From: Pseudomonadota bacterium | Lineage (GTDB): Bacteria > Pseudomonadota > Gammaproteobacteria > Xanthomonadales > Xanthomonadaceae | Length of the DNA: 19,762 bases | Direction of reading: 5' to 3' | Assembly (NCBI GenBank): GCA_023399815.1 | Contig: JAEWOJ010000005.1 | Span: 1-19,762, forward strand | Part shown: piece after piece, positions 1-5,626 of the stretch | Layout of the letters: every line of letters begins with the position of its first letter | How positions within the stretch are numbered: the first letter of the stretch is position 1 | The notes under the pieces: model-generated | Told to the model about the DNA's origin: nothing | Databases searched by the model: none | The model's input: the letters and a program-made list of their open reading frames with translations, nothing else | Position numbers and translations under genes: made by a program

Positions 1-463
1 CGCCGATGGTGATCTGCGCCGAGAACATCTCCGCGCCGGTCTGCATGGCCTGGTAACGGGTGCTCTGCAGGTTCTCGATGGTGATGCCCTGGCGGTCGAA
101 GAAATCGGCCAGCTGGAACAGGATGCCGGGCTTGTCCGCGGCGATCACCTCGACGATGTAGGGCAGCAGGTTGGACTGGGCCTGCTTGGCGGCGGTGCGG
201 TACCACACCAGCTTCAGGCCTTCCTCGCGTTCCAGCCGGGTCAGCATCGCCTCGAGCTTGGCCACCGAATCCCACGAGCCGGTGGCCAGCGTGGTGACCG
301 AGACGTCGCGGCCCACCGTGGACAGCCGGGCATCGACCAGGTTGCAGCCGCTGTCGGCGATGCGGCGGGTGACGGACAGCAGGGGGGACTCCGGATGCGT
401 CGTATAGGCGTTGATCAGGAGGTGGTTTTCGGTCGGCTGCGGCCGCGGAGTGCTGTTGGTCAA
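1..463 (-). CDS. gcvR: Glycine cleavage system repressor-like ACT protein (partial, C-terminus beyond window)
   Basis: The reverse strand reads without a stop from position 463 to the window edge. It gives about 154 residues with two ACT-type regulatory segments: ENHLLINAYTTHPESPLLSV near the N-terminus, and NLLPYIVEVIAADKPGILFQ starting near residue 103. This matches GcvR, which modulates GcvA control of the glycine cleavage operon in enterobacteria. The divergent dapA neighbour matches the gcvR-dapA arrangement of E. coli. I chose the TTG at 463. An in-frame ATG at 529 lies inside the predicted -10 box of this gene, so it is probably upstream of the transcript. No strong Shine-Dalgarno is seen before the TTG. 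The family assignment is good; the regulatory role here is inferred. Confidence 0.82.
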   Translation of the reverse strand, partial: MTNSTPRPQPTENHLLINAYTTHPESPLLSVTRRIADSGCNLVDARLSTVGRDVSVTTLATGSWDSVAKLEAMLTRLEREEGLKLVWYRTAAKQAQSNLLPYIVEVIAADKPGILFQLADFFDRQGITIENLQSTRYQAMQTGAEMFSAQITIG

Positions 464-524
464 GGTGGTTCCGGATGCTCTGTGAGTCTGAACGGCGCCG
501 GCGCCGGCCCGTTCGCTGGCACCC

Positions 525-554
525 AGCATACTTGCCCGTGCTTTCGACCGGCAA
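525..554 (-). promoter_or_regulatory. Predicted sigma70 promoter of gcvR
   Basis: On the minus strand TTGCCG (554-549) is followed after 18 bases by TATGCT (530-525). Transcription would begin near 518, leaving a leader of about 55 bases before the TTG at 463. Its -35 box lies inside the dapA promoter spacer, so the two promoters interleave. Confidence 0.5.
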
Positions 555-561
555 GTAACAT
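532..561 (+). promoter_or_regulatory. Predicted sigma70 promoter of dapA
   Basis: TTGCCC (532-537) and TAACAT (556-561) are separated by 18 bases, and transcription would start near 568. The boxes interleave with those of the divergent gcvR promoter and sit on an inverted repeat (TACTTGCC 529-536, GGCAAGTA 550-557). Confidence 0.45.
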
Positions 562-624
562 GCCCCCGGTCACGAACCTGCGTTCCGGCAGGATTCCCAA
601 CCCCCACGAAGAACGGCGTTTCCC

Positions 625-1518
625 TTGTCCATTTCCGGCCTCATCACCGCCCTGGCGACGCCTTTCCATGCCGATGGCACGCTCGATTCCGAGGGCTGGC
701 GGTGCCTGCTGGCGCTGCAGGTGGCCGGTGGCGCGCAGGGCGTGGTGGTGGCCGGTTCGACCGGCGAGGCGGCGATGCTGTCGGACGCCGAATGCGATTC
801 CCTGCTGCGCGCGGCCGTGGACTTCCTCGGCGGCCGCATGCCGGTGCTGGCGGGGACCGGCCTGTCCGGCACCGCCAGGACCATCGAGGCCACCCGCCGC
901 GCCGCGCGCAACGGCGCGACCCACGCGCTGGTGGTCACGCCGCCCTATGTACGCCCGACCCAGGAAGGCCTGCGCCAGCATTACCTGGCCGTGGCCGAGC
1001 AGGGCGGCCTGCCGGTGGTGCTCTACAACGTGCCTGGCCGCACCGGCTGCGACCTGCTGCCGGAGACCGTGGCCGAACTGGCGCCGCACCCGAACATCGT
1101 CGGCATCAAGGAAGCGGTCAGCGACATGGCGCGCATGAAGGCGCTGCTGGAGCTGCGCGGCGAGGGCTTCGCCGTCCTCGGTGGCGACGACGCCAGCGCC
1201 GCGCGTTCGATGCTGGCCGGCGCCGACGGCGTGGTGTCGGTCGGTTCCAACGTCCTGCCCGGCGCGTTCCGTACCATGTGCGACCTGGCCCGCGCCGGCA
1301 ACCACGATGCCGCCGAAGCCTGGGATGCGCGCTTACAGCCCTACCACGATTTCTTCACCCTCGAGTCCAATCCGATTCCGGTCAAGGCGCTGCTGCAGCG
1401 CATCGGCATCGGCCACGGGCTGCGCCTGCCGCTGTTGCCGCTTTCCGCCTCGCACCACGCCGCCGCCGAGCATCTGGCGGCCGACGTGGGCGCGCTGGAA
1501 GAACTATCCAGCCACTGA
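625..1518 (+). CDS. dapA: 4-hydroxy-tetrahydrodipicolinate synthase
   Basis: This 297-residue TIM-barrel enzyme condenses pyruvate with aspartate semialdehyde, the first committed step to lysine and meso-diaminopimelate. Family marks are visible: GSTGE at 44-48 (pyruvate carboxylate loop), PPY at 106-108, YNVPGRT at 134-140 with the catalytic Tyr134, and the Schiff-base Lys162 in GIKEA. Length is close to the E. coli enzyme (292). The start is a TTG; it gives MSISGLITALATPF, which aligns with family N-termini, but it has no clear ribosome binding site. The gene is divergent from gcvR and 31 bases upstream of the BamC-like lipoprotein gene, as in the E. coli gcvR-dapA-nlpB order. Active-site residues all look intact. 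Confidence 0.96.
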   Translation: MSISGLITALATPFHADGTLDSEGWRCLLALQVAGGAQGVVVAGSTGEAAMLSDAECDSLLRAAVDFLGGRMPVLAGTGLSGTARTIEATRRAARNGATHALVVTPPYVRPTQEGLRQHYLAVAEQGGLPVVLYNVPGRTGCDLLPETVAELAPHPNIVGIKEAVSDMARMKALLELRGEGFAVLGGDDASAARSMLAGADGVVSVGSNVLPGAFRTMCDLARAGNHDAAEAWDARLQPYHDFFTLESNPIPVKALLQRIGIGHGLRLPLLPLSASHHAAAEHLAADVGALEELSSH

Positions 1519-1549
1519 TCCTGCAGTGGCCTGAACCTGGAGATCCACC

Positions 1550-2056
1550 ATGCGTCACTCCCATTCCGCAGTACGGGCACTCTCGCTGGCGCTGCTCGCC
1601 GTCGCCACCACCGTCGCCGCGACCGGCTGCTTCCATCGCGGCGCGCGCGGCGACTACGCGCTGGCCCCGGAAATGCGCCCGCTCGAAGTGCCGCCGGATC
1701 TGAACCTGCCCAACACCGCCGGTGCGTCGCAGGTGCCGGCGCTGGCCTCGGCCACGCGTCCGTCCCCGGCCGCGGCGCAGCCCGCGCAGGGCGGCTTCAC
1801 CGTCGGCGGCAGCCGCGACGAGGTGTTCGGCAAGGTCGGCGATGCGCTTGCCACGGTCGAGGGCGTGACCATCGCCAGCCGCGCCCAGCTGCTGGGTTCG
1901 TACGACGTGGCCTATGAAGGCAGCAACTTCCTGGTGCGCGTGGTGGCGGTGGAGGCCGGCGCCTACGTGTCGGCGGTCGATCCGCGCGGCCTGCCGGCCA
2001 CCGATGCGGCGGCGATCAAGCTGATGGGCGCGCTGAAGGCCAAGCTGGCACCGTGA
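1550..2056 (+). CDS. bamC: BamC/NlpB-like outer membrane lipoprotein (short form)
   Basis: This 168-residue protein starts with a lipoprotein signal: basic n-region, hydrophobic residues 9-25, and a lipobox ending at Cys27 (AATGC). The mature N-terminus has the BamC-like stretch MRPLEVPPDLNLP, which in E. coli BamC belongs to the segment that binds BamD. Residues 40-75 are Ala/Pro-rich, and about 80 residues follow that look like one helix-grip domain (GSRDEVFGKVGDAL to the end). E. coli BamC is about twice as long, with two such domains. The location directly after dapA supports the name, since nlpB/bamC follows dapA in E. coli. A GGAG precedes the ATG at normal spacing. Co-transcription with dapA is likely. 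Function in BAM-complex assembly is inferred. Confidence 0.72.
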   Translation: MRHSHSAVRALSLALLAVATTVAATGCFHRGARGDYALAPEMRPLEVPPDLNLPNTAGASQVPALASATRPSPAAAQPAQGGFTVGGSRDEVFGKVGDALATVEGVTIASRAQLLGSYDVAYEGSNFLVRVVAVEAGAYVSAVDPRGLPATDAAAIKLMGALKAKLAP

Positions 2057-2114
2057 TCGCGCCGCGTGCGGAGCGGCCGGGCATCGCCCGGCGCTTCGCG
2101 GGGCCGGAAACGAA

Positions 2115-2145
2115 AAGGGCGCCGCTGGCGCCCTTCTTCTTTTTT
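2115..2145. terminator. Bidirectional intrinsic terminator between bamC and fdxA
   Basis: AAGGGCGCC (2115-2123), a 3-base loop, then GGCGCCCTT (2127-2135), followed by CTTCTTTTTT on the plus strand. On the minus strand the same stem is followed by TTCGTTT. It lies between the convergent bamC-like and fdxA genes. A second GC hairpin (GCCGGGC/GCCCGGC, 2076-2092) lies just before it. Confidence 0.9.
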
Positions 2146-2161
2146 GCAGTCCGTCGGCGGA

Positions 2162-2485
2162 TCAGCGTTCCAGCAGCTTGAGCTTGTCCGGCTTGCCGTC
2201 CCATTCGGCGGCATCGGCCGGCGGGTCCTTGCGCACGGTGAGCACCGGCCATTCCTTTGCCAGTTCGGCGTTGAGGGCGACGAAGCCTTCCTGCCCGGCC
2301 GGCACGTCGTCCTCGGGGAAGATCGCCGCCACCGGGCATTCCGGCTCGCACAGCGTGCAGTCGATGCACTCGTCCGGGTCGATCACCAGGAAGTTGGGGC
2401 CTTCATGGAAGCAGTCCACGGGGCAGACTTCGACGCAATCGGTGTGCTTGCACTTGATGCAGTTTTCGGTGACGACAAAGGGCAT
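2162..2485 (-). CDS. fdxA: 7Fe ferredoxin (3Fe-4S plus 4Fe-4S)
   Basis: This 107-residue protein closely resembles Azotobacter ferredoxin I. It begins MPFVVTENCIKCKHTDC and ends KLKLLER. By family correspondence Cys9, Cys17 and Cys50 would bind the 3Fe-4S cluster and Cys21, Cys40, Cys43 and Cys46 the 4Fe-4S cluster; all seven are present. It is a small cytoplasmic electron carrier, and its partner is not evident from the neighbours. The ATG at 2485 is chosen over a longer frame reaching 2629, because the extension runs through the REP repeat and has no family match. There is no clear Shine-Dalgarno. The start is preceded by an inverted repeat (2487-2510) and a TAGAAT box (2517-2512). The gene is monocistronic and ends at a shared terminator. 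Confidence 0.95.
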   Translation of the reverse strand: MPFVVTENCIKCKHTDCVEVCPVDCFHEGPNFLVIDPDECIDCTLCEPECPVAAIFPEDDVPAGQEGFVALNAELAKEWPVLTVRKDPPADAAEWDGKPDKLKLLER

Positions 2486-2486
2486 G

Positions 2487-2510
2487 ACGGGGTCCGGCGT
2501 TGAACCCCGT
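2487..2510. promoter_or_regulatory. Inverted repeat at the fdxA start, possible operator
   Basis: ACGGGGT (2487-2493) and ACCCCGT (2504-2510) form perfect 7-base arms around 10 bases, one base from the fdxA ATG. A TAGAAT -10-like box (minus, 2517-2512) would place the transcript start near 2505, inside the outer arm. The repeat may therefore act in DNA as an operator rather than as an RNA hairpin. No matching regulator is visible. Confidence 0.4.
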
Positions 2511-2571
2511 AATTCTAGAGCAGGATGCGCGGGAAGGGCGCAGGCATTCTCATTCCGCGCTGTAAAGAGCA

Positions 2572-2661
2572 GGTAGTGCCGGCCGCTGGCCGGCAACCTC
2601 ATTGGCCCTGCATCGTGCGAACCCGGCATCGTGCGGCTGCCGGCCAGCGGCCGGCACTACC
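2572..2661. repeat. Inverted pair of GTAG-type REP palindromes (type 1)
   Basis: Positions 2572-2595 and 2638-2661 are perfect 24-base reverse complements. Each unit carries the GTAG tetranucleotide next to an imperfect hairpin (stem TGCCGGCC, loop GCT). This is the layout of REP/SMAG elements described in Stenotrophomonas and spread by RAYT transposases. The 42-base spacer holds a direct repeat CATCGTGCG (2611-2619, 2628-2636). The 2486-2792 interval has no gene: it contains this pair, a dispersed repeat and a terminator. Confidence 0.85.
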
Positions 2662-2711
2662 GGGAGGCGGGCAGGCAGGCCGCTTGGCGCGGTTCCTGCA
2701 GCATCCGTCGA

Positions 2712-2759
2712 TGGCCCGAAGAATGGCCGCCCCGGAGGGCGGGCAACAAAAAACCCCGC
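2712..2759. repeat. Dispersed 48-base intergenic repeat, copy A
   Basis: This segment matches 10743-10790 at 40 of 48 positions, with no gaps. It runs from TGGCCCGAAGAATGGCCGCC to the A-run and C-run of the following terminator. In this copy a CCGCCC/GGGCGG hairpin (about 2727-2742) is intact. Weaker similarity continues about 20 bases upstream in both copies. It does not code: no common frame makes a plausible protein. Confidence 0.7.
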
Positions 2760-2773
2760 GGATGCGGGGTTTT
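2748..2773 (-). terminator. Intrinsic terminator of tRNA-Glu
   Basis: On the minus strand the stem CCCCGC/GCGGGG (2754-2759 with 2764-2769, 4-base loop) is followed by six T residues, about 20 bases past the tRNA 3' end. TTTT follows on the plus strand as well, so it may work both ways. Confidence 0.88.
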
Positions 2774-2792
2774 CTGGTTTCGCGGACGGAGT

Positions 2793-2867
2793 TGGCGCTC
2801 CCTAGGGGACTCGAACCCCTGTTTTAGCCTTGAGAGGGCCACGTCCTAACCACTAGACGAAGGGAGC
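2793..2867 (-). tRNA. tRNA-Glu (anticodon CTC), CCA encoded
   Basis: The minus strand folds as a 75-base cloverleaf. The acceptor stem is GCTCCCT with AGGGAGC, followed by G and an encoded CCA. The anticodon loop CTCTCAA lies on a TGGCC/GGCTA stem, and the T arm is CAGGGGTTCGAGTCCCCTA. The sequence resembles bacterial tRNA-Glu, and the anticodon CTC reads GAG. It has its own near-consensus promoter and terminator, and is divergent from pcnB. No integrase or att duplication is seen beside it. Confidence 0.97.
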
Positions 2868-2869
2868 GT

Positions 2870-2898
2870 TTGGTCGCGTCCGGCGAGCGCGCTAGTAT
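2870..2898 (+). promoter_or_regulatory. Predicted promoter of pcnB
   Basis: TTGGTC (2870-2875) and TAGTAT (2893-2898) are 17 bases apart, with a start near 2905. The -10 box overlaps the -10 box of the tRNA-Glu promoter on the other strand. It would leave a leader of about 46 bases before the ATC codon at 2951. Confidence 0.45.
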
Positions 2899-2922
2899 AT
2901 GCACCTGTTTGCCGTCAGGCAA
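2894..2922 (-). promoter_or_regulatory. Promoter of tRNA-Glu
   Basis: On the minus strand TTGCCT (2922-2917), a 17-base spacer, then TATACT (2899-2894). This is a good sigma70 match, and the tRNA 5' end lies 26 bases past the -10 box. Confidence 0.78.
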
Positions 2923-2950
2923 CCCTGCAACCCCAACCGGAATCGCCACC

Positions 2951-4285
2951 ATCAATTCCACAGTTACAACGCCGTTCACCCTGCGCGTCATCCCGCGCGA
3001 CCAGCACACCATTTCGCGCAAGGACGTCAGCCCGAACGCATTGCGTGTGCTCTACCGCCTGCGCGAGGCCGGGTTCGGTGCCTATCTGGTCGGCGGCGCG
3101 GTCCGCGACCTGCTGGTGGGCGGGCGGCCGAAGGATTTCGACGTGGCCACCGATGCCACGCCGGAGCAGGTCAAGCAGCTGTTCCGCAACTGCCGGCTGA
3201 TCGGCCGCCGCTTCCGCCTGGCGCACGTGGTGTTCGGCCGCGAGATCATCGAGGTCGCCACCTTCCGCGCCAACAGCGACGATGGCAGCGGCGACCGCGA
3301 GGTCGAGAACGGCATGCTGGTGCGCGACAACGTCTACGGCAGCATCGAGGACGACGCGGTCCGCCGCGACTTCACCTGCAACGCTCTCTATTACGCCATC
3401 GAGGATTTCTCGGTGCGCGACTACACCGGCGGCTTCGAGGACGTGCTGGCGCGGCGCATGAAGCTGATCGGCGATCCCGAGCAGCGCTACCGCGAGGATC
3501 CGGTGCGGATGCTGCGCGCGGTGCGGCTGGCAGCCAAGCTCGATTTCGAGATCGAGGCGGCCACCGCCGCGCCGATCCCGCGTCTGGCCGGGCTGCTGGA
3601 TGAGGCCGCGCCGGCGCGACTGTTCGAGGAAGTACTCAAGCTGTTCCTGTCCGGGCACGGCGTGGCCAGCTTCGAGGGGCTGGAGCGCCATGGCCTGCTG
3701 CCGGTGCTGTTCCCGGAAAGCGCGGCCGCGCTCAAGAGCAACCGCACCGGCGCGCTGCGCCGTTTCGTGCTCGAAGGGCTGCGCAGCACCGACGCGCGGG
3801 TGGCCAACGACGAGCCGGTGTCGCCGGCCTTCCTGTTCGCGCTGCTGTTGTGGCCGGCGTTCTGCCGCACCCTGATCGCCCTGCAGCGGCAGGGGCTGGC
3901 GCCGGAGGAGGCGCAGCGCCGCGCCGCCGACCGCGTCACCCTGCACCAGCTCACCACCATCGCGCTGCCGCGCCGGTTCTCGCTGCCGATGCAGGAAATC
4001 TGGCTGCTGCAGTCGCGGTTCGCCTCGCGCCAGCGCAAGCGCGTGTTCCGCACCCTGACCCATCCGCGCTTCCGCGCCGCGTTCGATTTCCTGGTGCTGC
4101 GCCAGGCTGCGTCCAGCGAACACCAGGCCGACATCGAGTTCTGGCGCGAGGCGCAGCAGCAGTCCGGCCACGAACTGGAGTCGGCGCTGGACGCGATGCA
4201 GGCCGAAGGCAGCTCCGAAGAGGGCGCCCCCAAGCGTCGTCGCCGCCGGCGGCGTCGCAGCAGCAGCGCCGCGGCGGGCGAGTAG
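2951..4285 (+). CDS. pcnB: Poly(A) polymerase I
   Basis: PcnB adds poly(A) tails to RNA 3' ends and so directs decay. Counted from 2951 the protein has 444 residues. Visible features are the nucleotidyltransferase signature GGAVRDLLVGG (48-58), the catalytic pair Asp62 and Asp64 in KDFD, and a probable third acid Glu101 (IIEVATF). RRDFTCNALYY (138-148) and YREDPVRMLRA (180-190) are typical of the class II tRNA-nucleotidyltransferase/PAP family. The tail is strongly basic (KRRRRRRRR), as in enterobacterial PcnB. The frame stays open upstream to a TTG at 2870, but that codon is inside the predicted -35 box. ATC at 2951, with GGA nine bases before it, gives MNSTVTTPFTLRV; the E. coli gene starts with AUU. 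A TTG at 2909 is the alternative. folK follows after five bases. Confidence 0.93.
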   Translation: MNSTVTTPFTLRVIPRDQHTISRKDVSPNALRVLYRLREAGFGAYLVGGAVRDLLVGGRPKDFDVATDATPEQVKQLFRNCRLIGRRFRLAHVVFGREIIEVATFRANSDDGSGDREVENGMLVRDNVYGSIEDDAVRRDFTCNALYYAIEDFSVRDYTGGFEDVLARRMKLIGDPEQRYREDPVRMLRAVRLAAKLDFEIEAATAAPIPRLAGLLDEAAPARLFEEVLKLFLSGHGVASFEGLERHGLLPVLFPESAAALKSNRTGALRRFVLEGLRSTDARVANDEPVSPAFLFALLLWPAFCRTLIALQRQGLAPEEAQRRAADRVTLHQLTTIALPRRFSLPMQEIWLLQSRFASRQRKRVFRTLTHPRFRAAFDFLVLRQAASSEHQADIEFWREAQQQSGHELESALDAMQAEGSSEEGAPKRRRRRRRRSSSAAAGE

Positions 4286-4290
4286 GCCGC

Positions 4291-4779
4291 ATGGTCGTGG
4301 CGTGCGTCGGGCTGGGCGCCAACCTCGGCGACGCGCCGGCGACCGTGCGCGCGGCGATGCGGGCGCTGGCGGAGCTGCCGGACTGCCGCCTGCTGGCCGC
4401 CTCGCGCCTGTACCGCACGCCGGCCTGGGGCAACGAGGACCAGCCGGATTTCATCAATGCCGCGGTGGCGCTGGAAACCACGCTGCCGGCACCACGGCTG
4501 CTGGAGCGGTTGCTGGCCACCGAGCAGGTCTTCGGCCGCGTGCGCCTGCCGGGCGAGCGCTGGGGGCCGCGCACGCTGGACCTGGACCTGCTGCTGTATG
4601 GCGACCAGGTCATTGACCTGCCGCAGCTGAAGGTGCCGCACCCACACCTGCACGAGCGCGCCTTCGCCCTGCTGCCGTTGGCGGACGTGGTGCCGGAGGC
4701 CGCGATCCCCGGCCATGGAACGGTGCGTGGCGTACTGGCCGGCATCGAAACCTGCGGCATCGCGCCGATAAGGGGATAA
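4291..4779 (+). CDS. folK: 2-amino-4-hydroxy-6-hydroxymethyldihydropteridine diphosphokinase
   Basis: This 162-residue enzyme transfers pyrophosphate from ATP to hydroxymethyl-dihydropterin in folate synthesis. The family signature is clear: RWGPRTLDLDLLLYG at 90-104, with Mg-binding Asp97 and Asp99. Other typical segments are GLGANLGD (7-14), YRTPAWGNEDQPDFINA (41-57) and the tail motif VPHPHLHERAFALLPL (115-130). Length matches the E. coli enzyme (about 159). The ATG lies five bases after the pcnB stop, with no separate promoter, so translation is probably coupled; pcnB-folK is also adjacent in E. coli. The TAA stop lies inside the left arm of an inverted repeat that precedes panB. Confidence 0.96.
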   Translation: MVVACVGLGANLGDAPATVRAAMRALAELPDCRLLAASRLYRTPAWGNEDQPDFINAAVALETTLPAPRLLERLLATEQVFGRVRLPGERWGPRTLDLDLLLYGDQVIDLPQLKVPHPHLHERAFALLPLADVVPEAAIPGHGTVRGVLAGIETCGIAPIRG

Positions 4780-4808
4780 TGCTCGGCTCATCACCGATCG
4801 TTATCCCC
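4772..4808. promoter_or_regulatory. Inverted repeat between folK and panB
   Basis: GGGGATAA (4772-4779) and TTATCCCC (4801-4808) are perfect 8-base arms with a 21-base spacer. The left arm contains the folK stop, and the right arm ends two bases before the panB ATG. A GATAAT -10-like box (4775-4780) overlaps the left arm. It could be an operator, or an RNA hairpin covering the panB start. Confidence 0.4.
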
Positions 4809-4810
4809 AC

Positions 4811-5626
4811 ATGAGCACCCACGCAGACAGCAAGCCCTGGACCGTCCCGGCGCTGGCCGAGGCCAAGCGCGACGGCCGCAAGCTGGTGATGTTGACCGCC
4901 TACGACGCCGGTTTCGCCCGCACCTTCGATGCCAACGGCGTGGACCTGATCCTGATCGGCGATTCGCTGGGCATGGTGGTGCAGGGCCACGACTCGACGC
5001 TGCCGGTCACCGTGGCCGACATCGCCTACCACACCACGGCCGTCGCGCGCGTGCTGCAGCGCGCCCTGCTGGTGGCCGACCTGCCGTTCGGCGCCGATGC
5101 CACGCCCGAGCGCGCGCTCGAGGCGTCGCTGCAACTGCTGCGCGCAGGCGCGGAGATGGTCAAGATCGAAGGCGCCGGCTTCAAGCTGGACGTGATCCGC
5201 TACCTGGTCGAGCGCGAGATCCCGGTGTGCTCGCACCTGGGCCTGACCCCGCAGTCGGTGCTGACCCTGGGCGGATTCAAGGTGCAGGGCCGCGGCGAAG
5301 CGGCCGAGCGCCTGCGCGCCGACGCCCGTGCCGTGGCCGAGGCCGGCGCCGCGCTGCTGGTGCTCGAATGCGTGCCGTCGCCGCTGGCCGCGCAGGTCAC
5401 CGCCGACGTGGCGACTCCCACCATCGGCATCGGTGCCGGCGCCGGCTGCGACGGCCAGGTGCTGGTGATGCACGACTTCCTCGGCCTGGACAGCGGCCAC
5501 CGCCGGCCCAAGTTCGTCAAGGATTTCCTTGCCGAAGGCGGTTCGGTGGCCGGCGCCGTCCGCGCCTACGCCGACGCGGTCCGCGCCGGCACCTTCCCCG
5601 ACGCGGAGCATGCGTACGCATCATGA
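4811..5626 (+). CDS. panB: 3-methyl-2-oxobutanoate hydroxymethyltransferase
   Basis: PanB makes ketopantoate from ketoisovalerate and methylene-tetrahydrofolate, the first pantothenate step. The protein has 271 residues (E. coli 264). By correspondence with E. coli the metal and substrate residues are Asp51 (IGDSLGMV), Asp90 (VADLPFG), Lys118 and Glu120 (MVKIEG), and catalytic Glu186 (VLECVPS). The GIGAG motif is at 206-210. The ATG at 4811 gives MSTHADSKPWTVPALAEAK. The region before it has no Shine-Dalgarno and carries an inverted repeat instead. The stop overlaps the panC start as ATGA. A link with folK is logical, since the one-carbon donor is a folate. Confidence 0.97.
   Translation: MSTHADSKPWTVPALAEAKRDGRKLVMLTAYDAGFARTFDANGVDLILIGDSLGMVVQGHDSTLPVTVADIAYHTTAVARVLQRALLVADLPFGADATPERALEASLQLLRAGAEMVKIEGAGFKLDVIRYLVEREIPVCSHLGLTPQSVLTLGGFKVQGRGEAAERLRADARAVAEAGAALLVLECVPSPLAAQVTADVATPTIGIGAGAGCDGQVLVMHDFLGLDSGHRRPKFVKDFLAEGGSVAGAVRAYADAVRAGTFPDAEHAYAS

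Noticed and set aside
464..529. ATG at 529 as the gcvR start
   Set aside because: It lies in the predicted -10 box of gcvR. The extra residues are low-complexity Ala/Gly.
460..1305. A minus-strand frame of 281 codons opposite dapA
   Set aside because: dapA explains the region. The antisense product has no recognisable domain.
2572..2661. CRISPR-like repeat array
   Set aside because: Only two units, in inverted orientation, with GTAG ends; this is a REP pair.
2793..2867. tRNA-Glu as a phage or island attachment site
   Set aside because: No integrase, no duplicated tRNA 3' end and ordinary core genes on both sides.
2870..2950. Extension of pcnB to the TTG at 2870
   Set aside because: The added 27 residues are encoded by the promoter and tRNA-promoter region and do not resemble PcnB N-termini.
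3487..4794. A 435-codon minus-strand frame opposite pcnB-folK
   Set aside because: It covers two real genes in antisense, has Ser/Arg-rich composition and no plausible start signals.
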